DNA from: Przewalskia tangutica
Lineage: Eukaryota; Streptophyta; Magnoliopsida; Solanales; Solanaceae
Length of the DNA stretch: 64,000 bases
Direction: 5' to 3'
Assembly: GCA_029844215.1 (NCBI GenBank)
Contig: CM056730.1
Span: 48,062,924-48,126,923 of the forward strand
The notes below the pieces were generated by a model. The model worked only from the letters and a program-made list of their open reading frames with translations, was not told where the DNA came from and searched no databases. How positions within the stretch are numbered: position 1 is the first letter of the stretch; the number at the start of each line of letters is the position of its first letter. Of the stretch, positions 19,581 to 30,902 are shown piece after piece. Made by a program: the position numbers and the translations under genes.

Positions 19581-20739
19581 GACGTCAGCGGCGCCTCACA
19601 GTCTGCCGGTGGACAAGGCATAAATGCGATTCGAGGACCGCTAGAATCGGGACCAGCGCCCACGACCTGCCGCGACCTGCTGGTCCATGAGTACCACGCC
19701 CTCGGGCGAGTAATGGCGAAGGGATGAAGACCGACAGCAGACCACGGTGACCCCTCCCATGTGGCGCGCAGTCGGACGGGCTCTCGCGTAGTGACCTGCG
19801 GCCACAAGTATAGCAAACTCGAAGTAGTACCACCACTCCCTGAATTGAATCTAGCACATCGGACACACTGGGCGGACCTCGATCGGTTAGCACCCTTGCT
19901 ACTGGAAGTTCAAGTCTCGGGCCCGACACGCCCGAATACTCGGCATCGAAAATGATGTAGGAGTGCTCGAGCTGGTTGTGGTGCAAATCTAGACGTCTCG
20001 AGGTCGTCCCACGAGAGCTACCAAAAGATCCGCCGTCTTGGCCCTTCTGCTGAAATCTGCGACCGTCGGTCTCTATGCTCTCGCACCCAGTGCATGAGCA
20101 CGAATGCGGGCAATGTCCATGCGGTGAAGAACCACACGAGCAATACCGCGGATAATCATCTAACCCAGTGACGTAGCGGTGCACTCGGTCCTCCATGTCT
20201 GCTACTAGCGCAGGGACATATCGAGCCAATGAATCGAACTCAACGTTGTACTCCCTAACGGTGCGCCCTCTCTGTCTCAGCATCAAAAAATTATCGGCTC
20301 ATGCCCTCATCATCTGCGGAGGCAAGAAGTGAGTGAGAAAAGCCTCCGAGAACTCGTCCCAAATAGCTGGAGGTGTGTGCTCTCCCCGGGATAACTCCCA
20401 CGAATCAAACCAATCGACTGCGGTATCACGCAGCCTATGTGAACCGAAGATCACAGACTCGGTCTCTGACGCCTTGATCACTCGCATGATCCTCTATAGA
20501 TGACGGATGAACTCCTGCGGATCATCCTCAGGCCTCGACCCGTAGAACTCTGGCGGGCTACAACTCAGAAAATCCCGTAGTCTCAAGCTGTCTGATCTAG
20601 GATGTACCACGGGTGCCACTGGAACTGCGTCGGCCACTTATCCTCATGTCGTACGATCACGGCGATGGCGGGCCATCTCTCAGAACCCATCTCCTCTGCT
20701 CCGGTGTGGGACGGAGGTGCGGTATTGTGGTCTCATCAC
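19581..20739 (-). pseudogene. gag: gag, 3' and central part (minus-strand A, right member)
   Basis: Central capsid text is clear in 20299-20487 (RVIKASETESVIFGSHRL, WFDSWELSRGEH) and in 20170-20286 (REYNVEFDSLARYVPALV). Downstream sequence to about 19581 covers the nucleocapsid zone in broken frames, with no intact zinc knuckle. The gene is interrupted at 20740-20750 by a plus-strand A element and its N-terminal end reappears at 30555-30700. The same gag in the left tandem member (261-996) is nearly identical where they overlap. Confidence 0.85.
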
Positions 20740-20749
20740 CCTTCTTCTT

Positions 20750-23213
20750 TGTTATACCGTATTTCGGAGTATGTACGTAAGGAATACGTCTAAAAGTTTA
20801 GCCTTAAAGTTTAGGCTTGGGCGATTTTTTTGGGCACAACTCACAAAGCGAATAGTTTTCCGACGAAAGCGTTTCCACGACTTTCGTAGGGTAAATTCGG
20901 CTATGCCATTTCTAATTTTGCGGATTTTTCCGAGAGGCGAAACATTTTGGACCAGCGGGAGGCGACACTTGTCACCTCCAATTGATGGACTTGAAATCGT
21001 CCATTTGGACGATTTGGACTATGGTGAACACGTTTTTTGTGTCTTGTGCACAAGTCAAGGAGTTGGTAGGATATTTGTGTATAGTTAATCCTCACCCTAC
21101 ACTTGCCTTGCACTTGTCTTAATCTTGGCCATTGGTTGGCCACTTCTTGACTTATAAATACCCCCTTAGAGATGAAGAGTTCTTCATCCACAAATCTTTC
21201 CAAGTCTTGAAAATCCTCTCCTCTCCCTTGTAGCCTTTTCGTCCAACACCTCCCCTCTCCCCTTGTGAAGGCCCTGGCGAATACACCCCTCTAGCCTAGT
21301 AGTTTGGCAGAGGACCCCCCTAGACTAGCCAAAACCTACCCCCCTCCCTTGGTAGAAAAGGTGCCTTCTTGTATTGTTATAATGCCCAAAATACCCTAGC
21401 CCAAATACCTTAGTACTTAGTAGAAGTTGTGAAGAACTTCTAAGGTTTCCTTGGAGCATACAACTTAGGAGCAAAACCTTGCTCAGGCGCGACTTGTTCT
21501 AGGATATTATTTGGCTTACAGAGGTAACTAATCCTAACCCTCTTTTGAATTAGAGAATACTTATTGTTGTAGTATAAGAATAAGTATAAATACTTAGAAG
21601 AATATCACGAATAGAATTGAGCTATTACCACGGTGGAAGGGTTTAAAGAAGAATAATCAAATCAGACTTACATAGATTTGTTTTCCTGATGAACTTATAT
21701 AACTCAGGGTAGGAAGTCTGCCCGACTTTCCGTAGAATTGTGAACCCTCTGTTTAGAATGACCTTGAGTAGTCTTTGATAGATATCTGTGACTATTATAG
21801 GTGACTCTCTGCGCGACATATTCAACTTGGCGGTGGTTTTATTTGAGAAGGTATGTGATTCTTCCTAAAGCATGATATTTTACAATATATATAGTGCGGT
21901 AGGCGTACATGTGTTAACTAAAATATAACTACGGCAATGTCTTTGACTTAAGCTGAATAATACTTACGGCAATGCCTCGGCTTAAGCACGAATAACACTT
22001 ACGGCAATGCCTCACGCTTAAGCTTTGAATAATAAAGATCTGAAAGCATTTCAAAGAATCTTGAATCATTTTTAGAGAAGAGAACTAATTGGTTTTTAAG
22101 CGAAGCTTAAGAGTTATACTAGCCTTATGGGAAGTTAAGTATAACCACTTAAGATTGATAAAAAAAGATTTGCCTATGTGTTTATAACAGACTTATATTG
22201 AATTGTGAAAAGAATAATAAGATGGTTTGATAAGCAGACATGATATGATGCTATGTGTGTTAGTGTCTTGTAACGTTTGTGAAAGAGTATTCTTGTTGTG
22301 CTTATGTTGTCTAAAGATAAGGTTATGTTAGTGTACCATCACTCACCTCTTGAGATGATACAGGGGTTAAGTGCCCTCCGTCGGGGTAGACTTCGGTGAT
22401 GCAGGACCATGATTCTAGAATACCTCATGCGGGTCCAGGGGGCCTATGCGGAGCTACGAGAGTTCCAGGTTATTATGCGGGGTTATGCCTCATGCGTTCT
22501 ATGTGGCCATGCGGACAACGAGTCGGGGCGATGCAGGAGTAGCTACCCTCGATGCGGGGTTATACCTCATGCGGGCCCGTGAGTGGCCTATGCGGACTCA
22601 GGAGTCGAGATTAGGCTTGCAGAGTGATAATCTGGGCGAGTGGCCTGCTTGAATCATTCGCGGCCTAGAAAAGACCTATTACGATTTACCTATTGTTGCT
22701 CTTGTTTGTGATGTGCACTATGTGCGGGTTCCTTGGTTGTTTCATACATACTTGCAAAACTGTTTTTAAAATTATATGTTTCATTTAAGTATTTCTGATT
22801 TCATATACTTAGTACTGTTATCGACCTCCTTGGGCTGCGTTCATGCCGCAGGTAAGAGCGGCAGTGCTAGATCCACATTCTTAGGATCTCTCCGTGGGTG
22901 TCGGGAGCTCCTTCTTTTCGGAGGCTCTACTTTGGGTATGATCTACATTGTAGGTAGTTTTGTCTGATCGGTATGGCGGGGCCTGTCCGCCATAGTTGTA
23001 TATTTCCTTAAGTGCGTAGTCATGTTATGCGATGTCGGATGTAGCGCTAAACCATGTTTATATATGTATCTTAGAAAGCGATGTTTTCTCACATAAAGCG
23101 TGGTCTTATTTTATAAAGCTGTTTCATGTCTTGCTTTATATTTCCGTGATTACTCGATGTATGACTACTTGGGTGCCGGTAAGGCACGATCCACGGGCCG
23201 AACAGTCGTGACA
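20750..23213 (+). mobile_element. +A 5' LTR (2.46 kb)
   Basis: TGTTATACCGTATTTCGGAG to CAGTCGTGACA. It contains a TATA box at 21153-21160 beneath a CCAAT motif, a first donor AG|GTAACT at 21522-21529 and acceptor TTATAG ending 21800, a second donor AG|GTATGTG at 21849-21857 and acceptor TGCCGCAG ending 22851. It also has repeats of the CGGCAATGCCTCACGGCTTAAG type at about 21930-22020, a minisatellite of ATGCGGGGTTATACCTCATG units at 22380-22600, and the TATGGCGGG stem-loop at 22972. It lacks the 170-bp block found in B and F3 LTRs. Confidence 0.9.
21153..21160 (+). promoter_or_regulatory. LTR TATA box, +A 5' LTR
   Basis: TATAAATA following TTGGCCATTGGTTGGCCAC. The 3' LTR copy is at 28511-28518. 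Confidence 0.7.
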
Positions 23214-23217
23214 AAAG

Positions 23218-23234
23218 TGGTATCGAAGCGATTA
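23218..23234 (+). other. primer-binding site (+A), altered
   Basis: Reads TGGTATCGAAGCGATTA where sister copies read TGGTATCAGAGCAGTTA. Both changes fall on CAG trinucleotides, the pattern seen elsewhere in this sub-region, so the true site may be intact. Confidence 0.82.
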
Positions 23235-23412
23235 ATCCTCGGAAAGTGTCTGAGCCGTATCTAGTAAGTCTTGATTATCGGTGTGTTGTGCACCACACCA
23301 ATAATCGTGAGGCTATAAGATATTTAGGATTGGTTTCCATTCTTCTCATTACGAGATCGTGCTTTAGAGGCATGTTATAGGTTGGACCTCTAACGTATTC
23401 CTTTCTGTGATT

Positions 23413-24650
23413 ATGCCTCGCGTAAGGCAACCCGGCCCGAAGGCAAAGCGTAGGAGGCGCTAGCGAGACACCCAGTCACGAGGGCTCGGGCCCGGTCTAT
23501 AGCGAGGCGGCGAGTTCTATGCGCCGCCAGGCCAGCGAGACCCGCAGTACCACTCCTCCCGCGGCACACGGGCGGAGGAGTTAGGTACAGAGATGACCAC
23601 TATTGGCTAAAGTTGTGGCCCGACACGAGAGATTGGATCACGGCGGTTCAGTTCGGCTCAGCTCGATCGCACCGTGGTACACCCGAGGCGAATAGTTTGA
23701 GGCTACGAGATTTCTTGAGTTGTAGCCGCGAGTTTCTGGTGGTCGGCGGAGGATGATCCGCAGGAGTTCATCCGTCGGCTTGAAGGATCATGAGGGTGAT
23801 CAAGGCCTCAGAGACAGTCTGTGACGCCGGTTCGCGTCGGTGCGTGATACCGATCGATTGGTTTGATTCATGGAGTTATCGGGAGAGCACGCGTCCCAGC
23901 TTGAGATGAGTTCTCGGAGGCTTTCCTCACTCTTCTTGCCTCGCGGATGAGGAGGCGCGGGTGATAGATTTTTACTCGAGGCGAGAGAGGACGCTTGTCG
24001 GGAGTACAATGTCGAGTTTGATTCATTGGCTCGATATGTCCCGGCATTGGTAGCGAATATGGAGGATAGGGTACACCGCTATGTCACGGGCTGAAGCGAC
24101 TATATGGCGAGTCATGTGCGGGGTTTCTCTCGGCCGGGTATGGACATTACCGCGTGCGAGCTCACGCCCTTGGATGCGGAGCGAGCGCGAGGTCGGCGAG
24201 TGGGCGACATCGGCGAGAAGAAGGCGGGGCGGGAGGGTCTTACGGTGGTTATCGTGGTGGCGGCCTCGGCAGCGATCTGGGTCGCACCACGGCCCGGCTC
24301 GAGCACTCTGCACCGTCCTCGGCCTGGCCCGAGTTTTGAGGCGGGCGTGGCCCGGGGCGGGCGTCGAGTAGCGAAGTGCGGCGATCGGGACCACCCCCCC
24401 AGTGTGGCCGATGCGGTAGATCCCATTACGGGAAGTGTGGTACTACTTTTGGAGCTTGTTACAGTTGTGGCCAGCGGTCACTTTGCGGCTTGTCGGCCGG
24501 CGTGGCCCGGTGGTAGGGCTCACGCCCGAGTTACATTGCCGCTTCATCATCTCCTACAATTACTCACCGGGGCGAGGTGCTCATGGGTCGGCCAGGTGGC
24601 GAGGTCGTGGCTCGGGTCCCGATTCTAGCGGTCCTCGTAACCACATTTAT
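23413..24650 (+). pseudogene. gag: gag (+A)
   Basis: The ATG at 23413 opens a reading related to MPRKATRAQ-type N-termini but soon shifts frame. Recognisable pieces: a capsid core with REYNVEFDSLARYVPALVA-like sequence at about 23995-24060, and a cysteine-rich nucleocapsid at about 24409-24500 reading CGRCGRSHYGKC then CYSCGQR before a frameshift removes the His and last Cys of the zinc knuckle. Frame breaks often coincide with altered CTG/CAG/CCGG sites. The plus-frame ORF at 24104-24628 is a frame mixture, not a separate protein. Confidence 0.82.
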
Positions 24651-25130
24651 GCTTTGTCGGTAAGCGACAGATCGGAGGCCTCACCGATGTCGCCACGGTA
24701 CCTTATCGATTTGGGTTTGATGTTTATGCCTTGATAGATCCGGGTTCTACTCTGTCTATATATCTCCCTTGTTGCTAGTAGGATAGGGATAGAGCCCGAG
24801 TCCATAGATCCTTTCGAGGTAGCTACGCGATGGGTGATTGATGGTAGCTCGGCGGGTATATAGAGCTTGTCTGTGACTATTCTGATCGTCGGACCCTAGC
24901 CGACTTGATAGAGTTGGAGATGATTGACTTCGGCGTGATTATGGGGATGGATTGGCTAGCTTCTGCTACGCCAATGTAGCTGCAGAGAGAGTAGTACGGT
25001 TCAGTTTCACGAGGCCGGTTGTTGAGTGGGAGAGCACGCGGTATCGTAGAGGGTAGGTTTATTTCCTACCTCAAGGCTAGGAAGATGGTGCGAAGGGTAT
25101 ATCTACCATCTCGTTCGGGTGTTTGATCTG
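24651..25130 (+). pseudogene. pol: aspartic protease (+A pol)
   Basis: The active-site segment ALIDPGST is encoded at 24728-24751, with ILLVGIGIEPES-like text after it in another frame. The later conserved MGMDWL segment is around 24940-24960 (ATTATGGGGATGGATTGGCT). Several single-base losses break the frame. Confidence 0.8.
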
Positions 25131-26020
25131 AAGGCTGCGGTACCAGATTTTCGATCGATTCGATGGTCACGAGTTCTAGGCGTGTTTCGGATGACCTCCG
25201 GGTATCCTCCCGAGAGGAGATTGAGTTTTGTATTGACATATTGCGGACACTCGGCTATTTCCATTCCACCATCTGAGAACGGCACTGCCGAGTTGAGAGA
25301 GGCGAAGGACGGTGAGAGATTTCTTTGGAGAAAGGGTTTTATCGGACTAGTGTTTCTCCCAGAAGCGCGGTATTGTTCGTGAAAAAGAAGGGCGGGGCGC
25401 TGCGCGTGTGTGTTGACTACGACGGTGAACAAGGTGACCATTAAGAACGAATACCCCTTCCGGGATTGATGATTTGTTCGACCATTGCGAGCGCGAGATG
25501 TTTCTCCAAGATTGATCTGCGTTCGGGCTATCATCGAGTTCGTGTCGAGAGGTGGATGTCCCTAGATGCATTCCGGACGTGCGGGCATTATGAGTTCGTG
25601 GTCATGTCTTTTGGGTTGACCAATGCTCGCGGTATTCATGGATTTGATGAACCGAGTGTTCAAACCATTCTTGACACGCTTGTGATAGTGTTCATTGATG
25701 ATATCTTGGTTTATTCGCTCGAGCGAGGAGCATGCGGAGCATTTGAGGCTTGGCCGATTCTCCAGACCAGCGATTGTGCGCCAAGTTTTCCAAATGTGAG
25801 TTTTGGTTGACTTGATGGCGTTTCTTGGGCATATTGCCGGTGATGGCATTCGAGTTGATACGGCAAGATCGGCGATCGGGACTTGGCCTAGACCTACTAC
25901 TCGGCTGAGGTTCGCGATTTTACGGGCCTTGCGAGATATTATCGGCGGTTCGTAGAAGTTTACTTCTATCTCGCACCATTGACTAGGTGACTCGAGAAAG
26001 CGGCCAAGTTTGATGGGTGA
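25131..26020 (+). pseudogene. pol: reverse transcriptase (+A pol)
   Basis: 25119-25382 gives VFDLKAAVPDF and a degraded start region. 25466-25810 gives CFSKIDLRSGYH, VMSFGLTNA and the catalytic FIDDILVYS at 25691-25717. The thumb region with a YYRRF-like remnant follows around 25800-25980 in other frames. At least four frameshifts against the minus-strand copy at 18209-19114. Confidence 0.86.
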
Positions 26021-26460
26021 TGCTTGTGGCGGGGTTTCGATTCTTTGAAAGAGATCGGCGACCGCCGTTCTTACTCTTCCGGAGGTCCAGATGGTTATGT
26101 CGTGTATTGCGTCGTCGAGCATCGGGTTGGGATGTGTGTTGATGCAGCATGGCGGGGTTATAGCATATGCATCCCGACAAGAAACACGAGGAACTACCCC
26201 ACCCATGATTTGGAGTTGGCGTAGTGATTCACGCCTTGAAGATCTGGAGGCACTATTTGTATGGGGTTCACGTGGATATTTTACGGACCACAAGAGCCTC
26301 CAAGTATATCTTCACGGAGGAGCCGAACTTACGGCGCAGGCGGTGGTTAGAGTTGCTTAAGGATTACGATGTTGATATCCTGTACCACCCAGGGAAGGCC
26401 AATGTTGTGGCAGATGCTCTTAGTCGTAGGTCGATGGGGAGCCTATCAGATGTGCAGCTA
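26021..26460 (+). pseudogene. pol: RNase H domain (+A pol)
   Basis: Frames at 26091-26360 and 26224-26904 show IGLGCVLMQHGGVIAYASRQ, ALKIWRHYLYGVHVDI, EEPNLRRRRWLELLKDYDVD and ILYHPGKANVVADALSRR. The last two lie in one continuous frame that runs on into integrase. One or two frameshifts lie upstream. Confidence 0.85.
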
Positions 26461-27530
26461 GAGAGGAGAGACAAGGTTCGTGATTTGCATCAGTTAGCGA
26501 GCCTTGGTGTCCGTTTGATTGATTCTGATAGCAGTGGGGTTAGAGTTCGTGAGGTTGTCGAGTCTTCCATCGTCGAGGAGGTGAAGAGGCAACAGTTCGA
26601 GGATCCAGCCTTGATTCGATATCGTGATACAGCTCTTCGTGAGGGCAAGAGTCCTTTTGAGGTAGCACCTGATGGGGTGCTAAGGTTTGAGGGCAGATTG
26701 TGTGTTCGGATGTTTGAGGACTTGGCAGAGTTCTTGGGAAGCACGCTGCGCGCGTTACTCTATCCATCCGGTCGACCAAGATGTACCACGACCTTAGATC
26801 CGTGTATTGGTGGGATGGCGAAGAGGACGTTGCGAGTTCGTAGCTCGATGCCCGTGTTGTCGGCAGTGAAGGTAGAGCACCGAGGCCCGGTGGTTTGTTT
26901 CTGAGCGATTGAGATCGACACGGAAGTGGGAGGTAATCAACATGGACTTCATCGCGGGATTACCTCGCACTCGGAGGAGACATGATTCTATATGGGTTAT
27001 CGTCGACGGTGACGAAATCAGCCCACTTTCTTCCGTCGGGACGACTTTTTCGGTGAGGATTATGCGGACTTTACATCAGAGATCGTCGGACTACATGGAT
27101 TCCCTACCGATCATATCGCAGAGCCCGGTTCGGCTAACTTCCGAGGTCCTTCCGAGAGGTTTAGGACGCAGTGAGCCCGAGTCTGCATTTCATCCACGCA
27201 TGCACGGACGGCAGAGCGCACTATCCGCACTCGAGGATATGCCGCGAGCTGTGTTATTGACCAGTGGTAGTTGGGAGGATCATTTGCCTCTAGTTGAGTT
27301 CGCGTATAATAATAGCTACCACTCCGATTCGGATGGCGCCTTATGAGGCCTTGTATGGGAGGAAGTGCAGATCGCCTATAGGTTGGTTCGATGTGGGCGA
27401 GTGCGGCTAGTGGGACCAGATTTGGTACGAGCGATGGATAAGGTGAAGCTTATCCAGGCGGCTATTAATGACTCGAGTCGGCAAGTCGTATCACGCAGAT
27501 CATCGTCGTCGGCATCTTGAGTTCGAGGTT
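26461..27530 (+). pseudogene. pol: integrase core (+A pol)
   Basis: The frame ending near 26904 carries the linker (LIRYRDTALREGKSPFEVAP, DGVLRFEGRLCV) and a disrupted HHCC region. 26909-27346 carries WEVINMDFIAGLPRTRR with the first catalytic Asp and VEFAYNNSYHS near its end. The catalytic Glu segment (ALYGRKCRSP) is encoded at about 27350-27375 in another frame. Confidence 0.85.
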
Positions 27531-27963
27531 CATGATTGGGTTTTCTAAAGGTGTCACCCATGAAGGGTGTGATGAGATTTGGGAAGAAGGAAACTTCGGC
27601 AGTACATCGGGCGTTTCGATTGTCCGAGGTAGGCAAGGTTGCCTATGAGTTGGATCTGCCGTCCGATCTGGAGGCAGTGCATCCGGTTTTTCACGTATCT
27701 ATGCTGAGGAGATGTATCGGATCCATCTAGGGTACACCCGATTGACGATGTCCAGGTGACCGAGGGGTTATCGTATGAGGAGATTCCCATAGCGATAGTC
27801 GATCGTCAGGTTAGGCGTCTGCGGACGGGGCGTGGTTTCCGTCAAAGTCTTGTGGCGGAACGAGCTCAGGGAGGAGATGACGTGGGAAGCCGAGGAGGAC
27901 ATGAGGCAGAAGTATCCTCACCTATTCCCCACACCTCCAGGTAATTCACTTTCTTACTTGTAA
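27531..27963 (+). pseudogene. pol: integrase C-terminus and chromodomain (+A pol)
   Basis: 27536-27730 gives GFLKVSPMKGVMRFGKK and VGKVAYELDLPSDLEAVHPV. 27756-27944 gives TEGLSYEEIPIAIVDRQVRR before a frameshift inside the chromodomain; the remainder (VKVLWRNEL...) is in another frame, ending with the SLSYL stop at 27961. Same Tekay/Del-like domain as at 16234-16674. Confidence 0.88.
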
Positions 27964-28065
27964 ATTTTCGTTATCGTTTCTACCTAAGTGTTGCTCTGTG
28001 GCCGTGTGTGGCATTTACAACTGTTTAAGTTATGAAGAATCTTATCGTTAACTGTCTTGGGAAGG

Positions 28066-28100
28066 AACATTCGGGACGAATGTTTCTAAGGAGGGGAGAA
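28066..28100 (+). other. hairpin and polypurine tract (+A)
   Basis: AACATTCGGGACGAATGTT at 28066-28084, then AAGGAGGGGAGAA ending at 28100 against the LTR. The 100 bases between the pol stop and this point are plain 3' untranslated sequence. Confidence 0.88.
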
Positions 28101-30554
28101 TGTTATACCCCATATTTCCAGAGTATATACGTAAGGGAATACGTACAAAAAGTTTAGCCTTAAAGTTTAGGCTTGGACGATTTTTTTTGGGCACAACTCA
28201 CAAAACGAATAGTTTTCCGACGAAACGCTTCCACGACTTCGTAGGGTAAATTTCGCTATGCCATTTCTAATTTTTGCGGATTTTTCCGAGAGACGAAACA
28301 TTTTGGACCAACGGGAGGCTTACACTTGTCACCCTCCAATTGATGGACTTGAAATCGTCCATTTGGACGATTTGGACTATGGTGAACACGTTTTTTGTGC
28401 CTTGTGCACAAGTCAAGGAGTTGGTAGGATATTTGTGTATAGTTAATCCTCACCCTACACTTTCCTTGCACTTGTCTTAATCTTGGCCATTGGTTGGCCA
28501 CTTCTTGACCTATAAATACCCTTAGAGATGAAGAGTTCTTCATCCACAAATCTTTCAAGTCTTGAAAATCCTCTCCTCTCCCTTGTAGCCTTTTCGCCCA
28601 ACACCTCCCCTCCTGAAGGCCCTGGCCGAATACACCCCCTCTAGCCTAGTAGTTTGGCCGAGCCCCTAGCCTAGCCAAACCTACCCCTCCCTTGGTAGAA
28701 AAGTTGCCTTCTTGTATTGTTATAATGTCCAAAATACCAGCCCAAATACCTTAGTACTTAGTAGAAGTTGTGAAGAACTTCTAAGGTTTCCTTGGAGCAT
28801 ACAACTTAGAGCAAAACCTTGCTCAGCGACTTTTCTAGGATATTATTGGGCTTACCGAGTAACTAATCCTAACCCTCTTTTGAATTAGAGAATACTTATG
28901 TTGTAGTATAAGAATAAGTATAAATACTTAGAAGAATATCACGAATAGAATTGAACTGTTACCACGGTGGAAGGGTTTAAAGAAGAATAATCAAATCAGA
29001 CTTACATAGGAATTTGTTTTCTGATGAGACTTATATAACTCACCTGGGTAGGGAAGTCTGCCCGACTTTCCGTAGAATTGTGAACCCTCTGTTTAGAATG
29101 ACCTTGAGTAGTCTTTGATAGATATTTGTGACTATTATAGTGACTCTCTGCGACATATTCACTTGGCGGTGGTTTTCACGAGAAGGTATGTGATTCTTCC
29201 TAAAGCATGATATTTTACAATATATATAGTACGGTGAGCGTACATGTGTTAACTAAAATATAACTACGGCAATGTCTTTGACTTAAGCCTGAATAATACT
29301 TACGGCAATGCCTCACGGCTTAAGCCTGAATAACACTTACGGCAATGCCTCACGGCTTAAGCCTGAATAATAAAGATCTGAAAGCATTTCAAAAGAATAC
29401 TGAATCATTTTTTAAAGAGAACTAATTGGTTTTTAAACAGAAGCTTAAGAGTTATACTAGCCTTATGGGAAGTTAAGTATAACCACTTAAGATTGATAAA
29501 AGAAACAGTTTGCCTATGTGTTTATAACAGACTTATATTGAATTGTGAAAAGAATAATAAGATGGTTTGATAAGTAGACATGATATGATGCTATGTGTGT
29601 TAGTGTCTTGTAACATTTGTGAAAAAGAGTATTCTTGTTGTGCTTATGTTGTCTAAAGATAAGCTGTTATGTTAGTGTACCATCACTCACCTCTTGAGAT
29701 GATACCGGGGGTTAAGCTGCCCTCCGATGCGGGGTAGACTCGGTGATGCAGGACCATGATTCGAGAATACCTCATGCGGGTCCAGGGGCCTATGCGAGCT
29801 ACGAGAGTTCCGTGTTAGTATGCGGGGTTATGCCTCATGCGGTCTATGTGGCCATGCGGACAACGAGTCGGGGCGATGCAGGAGTAGCTACCTCGATGCG
29901 GGGTTATACCTCATGCGGGCCCGTGTGAGTGGCCTATGCGGACTCGAGTCGTGATTAGGCTTGCAGAGTGATAATACAGGCGAGTGGCCCGCTTGAATCA
30001 TTCGCACCTAGAAAAGACCTATTCTGATTTACCTATTGTTGCTCTTGTTTGTGATGTGGCACTATGCGGGTTCCTTGGTTTTTTCATACATACTTGCAAA
30101 ACTTTTAAAATGATATGTTTCATTTAAGTATTTCTGATTTCATATACTTAGTACTGTTGTCGACCTCGTGGAGTGCGTTCATCTGCGCAGTAAGAGGCGG
30201 CAGTGCTAGATCCACATTCTTAGGATCTCTACGTGGGTGTCGGAGCTCCATCTTTTCGGAGGCTCTACTTTTGGGTATGATCTACTGTTGTAGGTAGTTT
30301 TATCTGATCGGTATGGCGGGGCCTGTCCCGCCATAGTACTATAAATCCTTAGAGTTCAGTAGTCATGTTGTGCGATGTCGGATGTAATCGCTAAACCATG
30401 TTTATATATGTATCCGAAGGCGATGTTTTCTCACATAAAGCGTGTCTTATTTTATAAACTGTTTCATGTCTTGCTTTATATTTCCGCCGATTACTCGATG
30501 TATGACTACTTGGGTGCCGGTAAGGCACGATCCACGGGCCGAACGGTCGTGATA
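28101..30554 (+). mobile_element. +A 3' LTR
   Basis: TGTTATACCCCATATTTCCAG to GTCGTGATA (CA end mutated to TA). Same layout as the 5' LTR: TATA 28511-28518, minisatellite about 29710-29950, TATGGCGGG stem-loop 30312-30335 with perfect arms. Close identity to 20750-23213, apart from short indels, indicates a fairly recent insertion. Confidence 0.9.
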
Positions 30555-30700
30555 CCGCGCCCTAAACCTGCTGGGCGGCGGCGTCGTGCAACTCGCCGTC
30601 TCGGGTATAGGCGGGCACGAGCCTCGTGACTCGGTGTCCTACTAGCGCCTCCGCCGGCTGCCTTGCCCGCTCAGGCTCGGGTTGCCTTACGTAGAGGCAT
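30555..30700 (-). pseudogene. gag: gag N-terminus (minus-strand A, right member)
   Basis: Start codon complement at 30698-30700, followed on the minus strand by the basic MPLRK...-type N-terminus and the Pro/Ala-rich stretch. It is the detached 5' end of the gag at 19581-20739. Sequence shows CCGG/CTG alterations relative to 840-996. Confidence 0.8.
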
Positions 30701-30881
30701 AATCGTTAAGAAAGGAAATACGTTAGAGGGTCCAACTTATAACACGGCTCTAAGGCACGATCTCGAGTGAGAAGAATGGAAACCAATCCTAAATATCCTA
30801 TAGCCTCACGATTATAGGTGTGGTGCACAACACGCCGATAATCAAGACTTCTACTAGATACGGTTCAGACACTTTCAGGAT

Positions 30882-30898
30882 TAATCGCTTCGATATCA
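30882..30898 (-). other. primer-binding site (minus-strand A, right member), altered
   Basis: Complement reads TGATATCGAAGCGATTA against TGATATCAGAGCAGTTA at 1184-1200. The two differences are again at CAG sites. Confidence 0.8.
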
Positions 30899-30902
30899 CT
30901 TT

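Larger units (their letters stand above)
20750..30554 (+). mobile_element. +A: gag-pol chromovirus inserted in the minus-strand gag
   Basis: Full-length element: 5' LTR 20750-23213, primer site 23218-23234, gag-pol 23413-27963, hairpin and polypurine tract 28066-28100, 3' LTR 28101-30554. The interior is about 4.9 kb with all domains in the order gag, protease, RT, RNase H, integrase, chromodomain (Ty3/gypsy order). The host gag continues on the other side with CCGCGCCCTAAACCTGC. The target duplication is not clear because both junctions show altered CAG/CTG sequence. It lies head-on against its host element of the same family. Confidence 0.92.

Noticed and set aside
20741..20750. CTTCTTT immediately before two different LTR starts (20750 and 51930), as a possible shared insertion motif
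   Set aside because: Only a few bases are shared, both lie in areas with altered CAG/CTG sequence, and the host gag here probably read CACTGCTGC. Too weak to claim.
24104..24628. 174-codon ORF in the +A gag region
   Set aside because: It is a mixture of frames over a frameshifted gag. The recognisable gag text switches frame within it, and the overlapping minus-strand ORFs are shadows.
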